DNA from: Candidatus Omnitrophota bacterium
GTDB taxonomy: Bacteria; Hinthialibacterota; Hinthialibacteria; Hinthialibacterales; JAKPRU01
Reading direction: 5' to 3'
Length of the DNA stretch: 5,266 nucleotides
Assembly (NCBI GenBank): GCA_029557025.1
Contig: JAKPRU010000795.1
Coordinates: 1 to 5,266 of the forward strand
Positions 1 to 4,269 of this stretch are shown here, piece after piece; within the stretch, counting starts at the first letter, position 1, and the number at the start of each line of letters is the position of its first letter. Both the position numbers and the translations under genes were made by a program. A model generated the notes under the pieces. That model was not told where the DNA came from, did not search any database, and worked only from the letters and a program-made list of their open reading frames with translations.

Positions 1-654
1 TGTGGAGGCCATCCCCCAATCGGCAAGATCCGTGTGGTAAAAACCCGGCTCGAACAGCTTGTATTCCACCAGCATCCGCTCATGCGGGTCGAGCGCGCGG
101 TAGATTCGGTCCAGGCTTTCCTGCATCCACTGTTTACGTCGACGGAAATGCGCGTATCCGGGATAGTTCGTTCCGTCGGCATACCAGCACGAAAGAATGG
201 TCGAATCCACCTCTCTCATAATCTCGATGCACTCCAGATGCCGTTCGATCGCCTGGATCCGTACGGCCGGGTCGTGATGACTAATACTGCCCAGCTTGTA
301 TTGTTCCTCCTGGAAAACATTCGGGTTGACCGCCCCGATGCGGATGCCGTTCTCCGCCGCCATGTCTTTGAGGTCCTGGTAGTTGTCGCATCTGTCCCAG
401 GGAATATGGATGGCTACAGTGGGTGCGATGCCGGTGTATTTGTGTACGGTCCCTGCGTCCTGCATTTTGTGTTCGAGGGTTTTGGCAGCCCAGGGTTGCG
501 GAAACACGCCAAATCGTGTCCCAGAATCGGCATAGCCCCAGGAGGGGGTTTCGATCTTCTGGGCTTTCAGGCTTGCCTTCGCCGTCTCCAGGTTGATTCC
601 TCGTTCCTCAAGCGTATCGCAGAGAATCTTGTAGGCATCGCAACCGTTGCTCAT
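1..654 (-). CDS. rhaI: L-rhamnose isomerase, N-terminal 218 residues (runs off the left edge)
   Basis: Probably interconverts L-rhamnose and L-rhamnulose in the cytoplasm, the first step of rhamnose catabolism. The frame is open from ATG (652-654) to base 1, giving 218 residues of a protein usually a little over 400. It reads as a metal-dependent TIM-barrel sugar isomerase of the Pseudomonas stutzeri/rhizobial/Gram-positive RhaI type, not E. coli RhaA. Recognisable blocks are WGYADSGTRFGVFPQPW (59-75), HIPWD (83-87, candidate catalytic His83), CWYADGTNYPGYAHFRRR (156-173) and VEYKLFEPGFY (196-206), where Glu197 is the likely first metal ligand, followed by DWG (212-214). The remaining metal ligands would lie beyond the window. 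The start is supported by an AAGGA ribosome-binding site (661-665), six bases upstream and inside the aldolase gene. The ATG overlaps the aldolase stop by four bases (ATGA), implying one transcript and translational coupling. A related xylose-isomerase-like enzyme acting on another deoxysugar is the main alternative. Confidence 0.86.
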   Translation of the reverse strand, partial: MSNGCDAYKILCDTLEERGINLETAKASLKAQKIETPSWGYADSGTRFGVFPQPWAAKTLEHKMQDAGTVHKYTGIAPTVAIHIPWDRCDNYQDLKDMAAENGIRIGAVNPNVFQEEQYKLGSISHHDPAVRIQAIERHLECIEIMREVDSTILSCWYADGTNYPGYAHFRRRKQWMQESLDRIYRALDPHERMLVEYKLFEPGFYHTDLADWGMAST

Positions 655-1376
655 CGCGGTTCCTTTCCGAATTCAGGCGCGGGGCCGGTTCCCGCCGGCC
701 CCACATTGGCCTGTGGATTGCAGGCGTACAACACTCCGGTCAGGTTGAATCGCTCACGAAGATCTTTCAACTCGTTGACTCGTTCCGGGCTGAGGATATT
801 CACATTTCCCAACAAAACTGCCGTCAGAAGAATCTTTGCGAAATGCTCTACCGTTTCCAGGCGGTAGTAAGCCTCCATGACATTTTTTCCCAGCGAGAGA
901 ATGCCGTGGTTGGCCATGAGAATCACATTGGCCTTTTCGATATAGGTCTCCATAGCAGTGGGGAGTTCCTCGGAACCCGGGCGGCCGTAGGGAGCAAGAG
1001 GAACGCCGCCGAGGGCCAACAGGACCTCCGGCAGGACACATTGGTCCAGGGAAAGCCCGGCAACCGCAAAACCGGTTGCGGTCGGCGGGTGCGCGTGGAC
1101 CACCGCGTGGACATCCGGCCGTTTCCGGTATACCGCCAGGTGCATCTTTGCTTCGGACGACACTTTCCATTCCCCGCGAATCTGGCGGCCCTGGCTGTCT
1201 ATTGTGGCGATCATCGCCGGGTCCATGAATCCTTTGCTCACGCCGGTGGGGGTACAGAGGATTTCATCATCGCTGATTCGCGCGGAGATGTTGCCGTCAT
1301 TCGATGCGACAAATCCGCGTATCCAAATCCGCCTCCCGGCTTCCAGAATGTCTTGTTTGGCTTGAAATGCGTTCAT
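651..1376 (-). CDS. Class II (FucA-type) sugar-phosphate aldolase, probably rhamnulose-1-phosphate aldolase
   Basis: A 241-residue zinc-dependent class II aldolase/adducin-family protein. Such enzymes cleave L-fuculose- or L-rhamnulose-1-phosphate into dihydroxyacetone phosphate and L-lactaldehyde. Visible motifs are NDGNISARI (26-34) and TPTGVSKG (42-49) for phosphate binding, SSEAKMH (73-79) with catalytic-type Glu75, HAH (His94, His96) and ANHG with His157. These follow E. coli FucA Glu73, His92, His94 and His155 with a constant shift of two. FucA is about 215 residues; the extra length is a Pro/Gly-rich C-terminal tail (about 214-241). The ATG at 1374-1376 is chosen because AGGG (1385-1388) lies eight bases upstream and the family alignment begins here. 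The frame stays open to 1568, but that extension reads through repeat DNA and has no protein-like features. The overlap with the rhamnose isomerase points to rhamnulose-1-phosphate as substrate. FucA-like members also act on fuculose-1-P, or as methylthioribulose-1-P dehydratase, so substrate is an inference from context. Confidence 0.9.
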   Translation of the reverse strand: MNAFQAKQDILEAGRRIWIRGFVASNDGNISARISDDEILCTPTGVSKGFMDPAMIATIDSQGRQIRGEWKVSSEAKMHLAVYRKRPDVHAVVHAHPPTATGFAVAGLSLDQCVLPEVLLALGGVPLAPYGRPGSEELPTAMETYIEKANVILMANHGILSLGKNVMEAYYRLETVEHFAKILLTAVLLGNVNILSPERVNELKDLRERFNLTGVLYACNPQANVGPAGTGPAPEFGKEPR

Positions 1377-1381
1377 ATTCG

Positions 1382-1388
1382 TTTCCCT
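1382..1388 (-). promoter_or_regulatory. Ribosome-binding site fixing the aldolase start
   Basis: On the minus strand the sequence reads AGGGAAA, with AGGG (1385-1388) eight bases before the ATG at 1376. It supports the 241-residue aldolase over a 305-residue version starting at 1568, whose extra residues are encoded by interspersed repeats. Confidence 0.75.
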
Positions 1389-1408
1389 GTGAATTGCGTT
1401 CAATATCG

Positions 1409-1418
1409 CCTGTACAGG
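1409..1418. promoter_or_regulatory. CCTGTACAGG palindrome, candidate operator
   Basis: A perfect 10-bp palindrome, CCTGTACAGG, lies 33 bases upstream of the aldolase start codon. Its position would suit an operator for a regulator of the rhamnose operon. No second copy was seen in the window and a 10-bp palindrome can arise by chance, so the role is inferred from position alone. Confidence 0.3.
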
Positions 1419-1429
1419 TTTTGGAGGGC

Positions 1430-1459
1430 GTAGGGGGTAATTCATGAATTGTCCCCTAC
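1430..1459. repeat. REP-like 30-bp palindrome
   Basis: A near-perfect palindrome centred between 1444 and 1445. The outer arms are GTAGGGG (1430-1436) and CCCCTAC (1453-1459), and the core is AATTCATGAATT (1439-1450). Of 15 base pairs, 13 are Watson-Crick and the other two (1438/1451 and 1437/1452) are G-T. From memory, closely similar GTAGGGG...ATTCATGAAT...CCCCTAC palindromes recur between genes in many environmental bacteria. It is therefore best read as an interspersed REP-type repeat, not a dedicated operator, although a cruciform or hairpin here could affect transcription of the aldolase operon. Confidence 0.75.
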
Positions 1460-1523
1460 CGTCATTCCGGCGAAAGCGGAAATCCAGGCATGTAGTCTCG
1501 CCCCCGAAATCCAAATGACGGTA
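1457..1523. mobile_element. MITE/REP-like element with 10-bp inverted ends
   Basis: A 67-bp unit bounded by perfect 10-bp inverted repeats, TACCGTCATT (1457-1466) and AATGACGGTA (1514-1523). Inside the left end is a short hairpin, TTCCG (1465-1469) with CGGAA (1477-1481) around a GCGAAAG loop. The run GTCATTCCGGCGAAAGCGGA (1461-1480), followed by AATCCAG, matches from memory a very common family of short interspersed repeats (GTCATTCC-GCGAAAG-GGAATCCAG type). It encodes no protein and would depend on a transposase supplied elsewhere. The outermost TA at each end (1457-1458 and 1522-1523) may be a target-site duplication, not part of the element. Confidence 0.7.
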
Positions 1524-1556
1524 CCAGCATTCATTGACCCCCGTCAACCGATGCGG

Positions 1557-1584
1557 TGGACTCTCCATTCAATTATGCTATACT
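1557..1584 (+). promoter_or_regulatory. Extended -10 promoter for the sialidase-like gene
   Basis: The sequence TGCTATACT (1576-1584) is an extended -10: TG, one base, then TATACT (five of six matches to TATAAT). TGGACT (1557-1562) lies 16 bases upstream and matches TTGACA at four of six positions. Transcription would begin near 1591, leaving a leader of about 230 bases before the ATG at 1822. The promoter lies just right of the MITE-like element. Assignment is by sequence pattern only. Confidence 0.5.
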
Positions 1585-1629
1585 TCTGGCAAATCACTTA
1601 CGAGCCTCGCTCCGGTGGGGCCGGTGATT

Positions 1630-1677
1630 GGAGTGAAGAAAGCGTCACCGCACACAGTGTAGACGAAGGAGTGAAGA
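1630..1677 (+). repeat. 10-bp direct repeat pair in the leader
   Basis: GGAGTGAAGA occurs at 1630-1639 and again at 1668-1677, 38 bases apart start to start. Both copies resemble Shine-Dalgarno sequences but neither precedes a useful start codon. A six-pair stem, CGGTGA (1622-1627) with TCACCG (1645-1650), encloses the first copy. Function unknown; they may be part of an interspersed repeat. Confidence 0.35.
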
Positions 1678-1710
1678 TACGCACAACCCCTCTATGTTTC
1701 TCCAAACTTT

Positions 1711-1745
1711 GGGGGAGAGGTTCCTCCCCCGTAGATCGGGGGAGG
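1711..1745 (+). repeat. Two mutually exclusive G/C hairpins in the leader
   Basis: GGGGGAG (1711-1717) can pair with CTCCCCC (1724-1730) around a six-base loop. Alternatively CCTCCCCCG (1723-1731) pairs perfectly over nine bases with CGGGGGAGG (1737-1745) around the loop TAGAT. Both stems need 1724-1730, so only one can form. No U-run follows, so this is not a standard intrinsic terminator. Read on the minus strand, the region (to about 1760) resembles the widespread ACCCTCACCTGACCTCCCCC-type interspersed repeats, so a repeat origin is as likely as a regulatory one. Confidence 0.5.
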
Positions 1746-1809
1746 TCAGGTGAGGGTTGACCGGATTTCGCAAAACTCCTCGGCGTGACGGTTCTGCCTC
1801 AGCTTTCTC

Positions 1810-1814
1810 AGGAG
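1810..1814 (+). promoter_or_regulatory. Strong ribosome-binding site of the sialidase-like gene
   Basis: AGGAG lies seven bases before the ATG at 1822. It fixes this start over the downstream in-frame ATGs at codons 13 and 18, and so keeps the hydrophobic N-terminus as a signal sequence. Confidence 0.8.
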
Positions 1815-1821
1815 TGTAATC

Positions 1822-2856
1822 ATGCTTATCGGAGTTCTCATCTTCTTGATCTCATTCATGGAGGCAGGCGTAATGAACGCTCAATGTCAATCGGATTCTC
1901 CGGCGATTGTCCAATCCGGATTCATTTACGACGAAGCCCCGTTTCCGTCTTGCCACGCTTCCACCCTGGTGGAGGTCTCGCAGGGCAAGATTCTGGCGGC
2001 CTGGTTTGGCGGCACGGAGGAAGGGAACCCGGATGTCGGTATCTGGCTGTCCAAGTATGATGGATATGCTTGGGAACCGGTGCGACAAGTTGCGAAAGCG
2101 GATGGGGTCCCGTGCTGGAATCCGGTTCTGTTTCAGGCCAAAAATGGGGAAACCCTGTTGTTCTACAAGGCCGGTCCAAACCCGACCGGTTGGTCCGGCC
2201 TTCTGATTCGATCCAGGGATGATGGCGAGACTTGGTCCGAACCGGAACTGCTTCCCGGCGGAATCCTGGGACCGATTAAGAACAAGCCGATTCAACTGGA
2301 GGATGGAACCCTGGTCTGCGGCTCCTCCGTGGAAAGCTGGAAACTATGGACCTGCTGGGTGGAACTGACACGCGATCTCGGCAAAACCTGGAGCAAGCAT
2401 GGGCCGATCCAGGTCCCCGGCCGGCCGTTCGGCATTATCCAGCCCACCGTGTTCTTAACGAAAAATGGAAATATCCGCATGTTGTGCCGCGCGCGACAGA
2501 CCATTGGGAAAATCTGCCTCGCCGAATCCAAAGACAGCGGCAGGACTTGGTCCGATGCGCGACCCATCGACCTGCCGAATCCCAATTCCGGCATTGACGC
2601 TGTCCGAATGACGGATGGCAGAATCGCCTTGGTGTATAACCATACCGGTACCGGCAGGACCCCTCTCAACTTGGGCATTTCCGAGGATGACGGCGAAACG
2701 TGGAAAATGGCGCTGACCCTGGAAGATCAACCCGGCGAGTATTCCTACCCGGCTGTCATCCAAACCGACGATGGCCTGTTACATACGACTTACACCTGGA
2801 AACGGGAAAAGATCAAACACGTGGTCATCGACCCCAAAGAGAAATCAGGGATGTGA
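1822..2856 (+). CDS. Secreted sialidase-like BNR/Asp-box beta-propeller protein
   Basis: A 344-residue protein of the family usually annotated as exo-alpha-sialidase (BNR_2-type propeller); substrate not determinable. Residues 1-20 (MLIGVLIFLISFMEAGVMNA) form a short hydrophobic export signal, possibly cleaved after Ala20. Cys22 lacks a standard lipobox. The family block CHASTLVEV...AAWFGGTEEGNPDVGIWLS spans 44-77. Asp-boxes (S/T-x-D-x-G-x-T-W) sit at 131-138 (SRDDGETW), 183-190 (TRDLGKTW), 236-243 (SKDSGRTW) and 287-294 (SEDDGETW), with a degenerate copy at 77-84 (SKYDGYAW). Their spacing of about 50 residues matches successive propeller blades. The C-terminal block EYSYPAVIQTDDGLLHTTYTW (306-326) is also typical of the family. 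I see no FRIP motif at the N-terminus, as expected for a classical sialidase, so sialic acid specificity is doubtful. It stands alone, divergent from the rhamnose operon, which may suggest a rhamnose-containing glycan as target; that is inference. The gene looks intact. Confidence 0.86.
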   Translation: MLIGVLIFLISFMEAGVMNAQCQSDSPAIVQSGFIYDEAPFPSCHASTLVEVSQGKILAAWFGGTEEGNPDVGIWLSKYDGYAWEPVRQVAKADGVPCWNPVLFQAKNGETLLFYKAGPNPTGWSGLLIRSRDDGETWSEPELLPGGILGPIKNKPIQLEDGTLVCGSSVESWKLWTCWVELTRDLGKTWSKHGPIQVPGRPFGIIQPTVFLTKNGNIRMLCRARQTIGKICLAESKDSGRTWSDARPIDLPNPNSGIDAVRMTDGRIALVYNHTGTGRTPLNLGISEDDGETWKMALTLEDQPGEYSYPAVIQTDDGLLHTTYTWKREKIKHVVIDPKEKSGM

Positions 2857-2875
2857 CACCGTGCATCAAACGGTG
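2857..2875 (+). terminator. Weak hairpin directly after the sialidase-like stop
   Basis: CACCGT (2857-2862) pairs with ACGGTG (2870-2875) around a seven-base loop, beginning at the first base after the TGA stop. No U-rich tract follows (the next bases are ATATAAC), so at best this is a weak terminator or transcript-end stabiliser. Confidence 0.3.
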
Positions 2876-2892
2876 ATATAACTACTGCATAG

Positions 2893-3054
2893 GAAGACCG
2901 AGCCAGGCGGAAGAAATGGAAGGTACTTCCCAACTCCACATTCCGCACCGAGGACGATGGGACCGGGTTTGCGTTCAGCGTGGATAACGACCCGCTGCAT
3001 CCGGTCAATCAAACCATAGTCGAGGGGATGAAAGAACTCTCGAAAAAAAATTAA
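2893..3054 (+). pseudogene. C-terminal remnant of an unidentified protein
   Basis: A 53-codon open stretch between TAG (2890-2892) and TAA (3052-3054), with no start codon near its beginning. It reads EDRARRKKWKVLPNSTFRTE... and continues with FAFSVDNDPLHPVNQTIVEG (residues 27-46) to end MKELSKKN. The mixed composition, with a charged amphipathic C-terminus, looks like real protein sequence, and the other plus frames here are less protein-like. It lies in the same frame as the sialidase-like gene but is separated from it by TGA and TAG, so it is not a simple continuation. I do not recognise the family. The best reading is the surviving 3' end of a deleted gene. A chance open frame is possible because it is short. 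Confidence 0.4.
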
Positions 3055-3089
3055 GAATCCTGGTAATCCTGTAATCAAGTAAATCATGG
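3055..3089. repeat. Degenerate GATT-type interspersed repeat
   Basis: On the minus strand GATT recurs at steps of eight to nine bases: GATTTACTT, GATTACAG, GATTACCAG, GATTC, after CCAT. From memory, arrays of this kind (GGATTTACAGGATTAACAGGATT-like) are scattered between genes in many environmental bacterial genomes. It starts right after the TAA of the coding remnant and ends 30 bases before the truncated pilin-like gene. Confidence 0.55.
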
Positions 3090-3119
3090 TTCAGACAAAC
3101 AGGCAAGCATGAGGAAGAA

Positions 3120-3221
3120 ATGAGGATTCGGCGAGGCTTCACTCTGATCGAGCTCCTCGTTGCCATTATCCTTTTCTTTGACAGTTGTGTAGTTAAAACT
3201 GGACCTGCTGGAAATCACTAA
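3120..3221 (+). pseudogene. Truncated type IV pilin/pseudopilin-like gene
   Basis: An ATG at 3120, with GAGG (3111-3114) five bases upstream, opens a 33-codon frame. Residues 1-20 read MRIRRGFTLIELLVAIILFF. This is a textbook class III prepilin leader: a short positive leader, Gly6 before the cleavage point, then FTLIE with the conserved Glu at mature position 5, and a hydrophobic stretch. Prepilin peptidase would cut after Gly6. After about residue 20 the sequence turns into an unrelated tail (DSCVVKTGPAGNH) ending at TAA 3219-3221. The tail overlaps the last 29 bases of dusB on the opposite strand. A functional pilin or pseudopilin needs a full helix and globular domain, so this is a remnant cut near 3175-3190. 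A 27-residue secreted peptide is possible but unlikely. Confidence 0.7.
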
Positions 3222-4269
3222 CCTTCTCGATGCTTTCCCGATCTTCGATACCGTGGCTTTCGGGTGATACCGCCTCGGTTTCCGCGTGGATTGGCGTCAA
3301 ATCCGGCGGAAAATCCCTCGCCCAATTTTGCAACGCTATAATTACTTCATCCATTTTCTCCAGGTGATTGACTACGCGACGCATTTCTTTGACGGTGGGA
3401 TAACCTTTGAGATACCAGCCGACATGCTTTCGCATTTCGTGAATCCCCTTCGCCTCCCCCTTCTCTTCCACTACCAGACGGATATGCCGAACGAGGACCT
3501 CGATTCGCTCGGCCAACCCCACCGGGGGAAGCGATTCCTGACCGGCAAGATAGTGCCGGATTTCACGAAAAATCCACGGATTTCCATAGCTGCCACGGCC
3601 CACCATAACACCATCGCAGCCCGTTTCGGCGATCATTCGCGCGGCAGACAGGCCATCCTTCACATCGCCATTCCCGACTACCGGCACATTCACGGCGGAT
3701 TTCAGTTCTCCGATCCAGGGCCGGAAGGCTTCGCCGGAGAAGCCCATTGCGCGGGTCCGTGCATGGAGGATGATGCCGTCCACACCTTCCTCCTGCGCAA
3801 TGCGGGCCACTTCCAGAAACGTCAGCTCCTCCGCGTTCCAGCCTGCTCGCATCTTGACCGAGAAGGGCAGGGAAGTGGCGCCTCGGACTTTTCGAATGAT
3901 TTCCGCGAGAAGTGCAAGGTCGCGAGTGAGCGCGATGCCGGAACCGTGGTTGACTACGTTTTTTGCGGGACATCCCAGGTTCAGGTCGATCCCATCGGGA
4001 CCGATATCGGTAATGAGTTTCGCGGCCTCCTCCATCTGAAGCGGATTCTTGCCGAAAATCTGGATCACCAGGGGATGCTCATTGCGGCAGATATCGAGCA
4101 TCGCAAGGGTTTTCCGGTTCCTCATGGCGATGCCGGTTGCGCTGATCAATTCCGAGAAAGCAAGCGGGCATCCCATCTCGCGCGCGATGGTCCGGGCGGC
4201 GCGGTCGGTGACTCCGGCAATCGGGGCCAGCATGACGGTGGAGTAGAATGCCCGGGTATCTCTTGTCAT
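3193..4269 (-). CDS. dusB: tRNA-dihydrouridine synthase (DusB type)
   Basis: An FMN-dependent enzyme that reduces specific uridines in the tRNA D-loop with NADPH, in the cytoplasm. The 358 residues form the expected TIM barrel plus helical domain. MLAPIAGVTD (13-22) is the first flavin-binding strand. DLNLGCPAKNV (95-105) carries the catalytic Cys100. KMRAGW (139-144) and HARTRAMGFSGEA (169-181) contact flavin and substrate. VVGNGDV (197-203) and GVMVGRGSYGNPWIF (220-234) bind the phosphate, and EMRKHVGWYLKGYP (278-291) is the DusB-like helical-domain motif. Core homology ends near residue 322; the acidic tail (323-358) is probably disordered. The ATG overlaps the tsaD stop by four bases (ATGA) and has no good Shine-Dalgarno at the right distance (GGGA is 15 bases away), so translation probably depends on coupling to tsaD. 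The Dus subtype is inferred from overall resemblance. Confidence 0.92.
   Translation of the reverse strand: MTRDTRAFYSTVMLAPIAGVTDRAARTIAREMGCPLAFSELISATGIAMRNRKTLAMLDICRNEHPLVIQIFGKNPLQMEEAAKLITDIGPDGIDLNLGCPAKNVVNHGSGIALTRDLALLAEIIRKVRGATSLPFSVKMRAGWNAEELTFLEVARIAQEEGVDGIILHARTRAMGFSGEAFRPWIGELKSAVNVPVVGNGDVKDGLSAARMIAETGCDGVMVGRGSYGNPWIFREIRHYLAGQESLPPVGLAERIEVLVRHIRLVVEEKGEAKGIHEMRKHVGWYLKGYPTVKEMRRVVNHLEKMDEVIIALQNWARDFPPDLTPIHAETEAVSPESHGIEDRESIEKVSDFQQVQF

Larger units (their letters stand above)
1377..1821. other. Divergent spacer between aldolase and sialidase-like gene
   Basis: These 445 bases separate two divergently transcribed genes. From left to right they hold the aldolase ribosome-binding site, a CCTGTACAGG palindrome, a 30-bp REP-like palindrome, a 67-bp MITE-like element, a rightward extended -10 promoter, a pair of 10-bp direct repeats, overlapping G/C hairpins and the Shine-Dalgarno of the sialidase-like gene. 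I see no protein-coding gene here. No convincing sigma-70 promoter was found for the leftward operon. Confidence 0.8.
2857..3192. other. Convergent spacer filled with gene debris and repeats
   Basis: These 336 bases lie between the convergent ends of the sialidase-like gene and dusB. They contain a weak hairpin, a start-less coding remnant (2893-3054), a degenerate GATT-type repeat (3055-3089) and the start of a truncated pilin-like gene (from 3120). I found no clear intrinsic terminator for dusB. The T-run on its strand (3044-3051 complemented) has no stem before it. Confidence 0.7.

Noticed and set aside
34..867. Plus-strand 277-codon open frame
   Set aside because: It is antisense to the clearly conserved rhamnose isomerase and the aldolase end, and has no recognisable motifs.
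1377..1568. N-terminal extension of the aldolase by 64 residues to an ATG at 1568
   Set aside because: The extension is encoded by the REP palindrome and MITE-like element, has no family homology pattern, and a good ribosome-binding site precedes the ATG at 1376.
1591..1710. Known riboswitch class in the leader
   Set aside because: I could not find the conserved cores of cobalamin, SAM, TPP, glycine or c-di-GMP riboswitches.
1694..1753. 19-codon leader peptide over the alternative hairpins
   Set aside because: No Shine-Dalgarno precedes the ATG and there is no run of regulatory codons; kept only as a remark under the leader finding.
1449..1760. Plus-strand 103-codon open frame in the spacer
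   Set aside because: It crosses the MITE-like element, the promoter and the hairpins, and has no ribosome-binding site or motif.
1822..2856. Assignment as GH145-type rhamnosidase
   Set aside because: Tempting because of the rhamnose neighbours and the seven-bladed fold, but the sequence blocks are those of the BNR_2 sialidase-like group and I see no specific GH145 signature.
3044..3051. Eight-T run on the minus strand as dusB terminator
   Set aside because: No stem-loop directly precedes it; the upstream GATT repeats are direct, not inverted.
2854..3054. Readthrough or stop-codon recoding fusing the sialidase-like protein to the in-frame remnant
   Set aside because: Both TGA and TAG intervene, the family's C-terminal block is already complete, and TGA also serves as stop for the aldolase and tsaD in this window.
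3178..3206. Promoter with perfect -35 TTGACA at 3178-3183
   Set aside because: At 17 bases spacing the -10 position reads GGACCT, and no gene on the plus strand follows.
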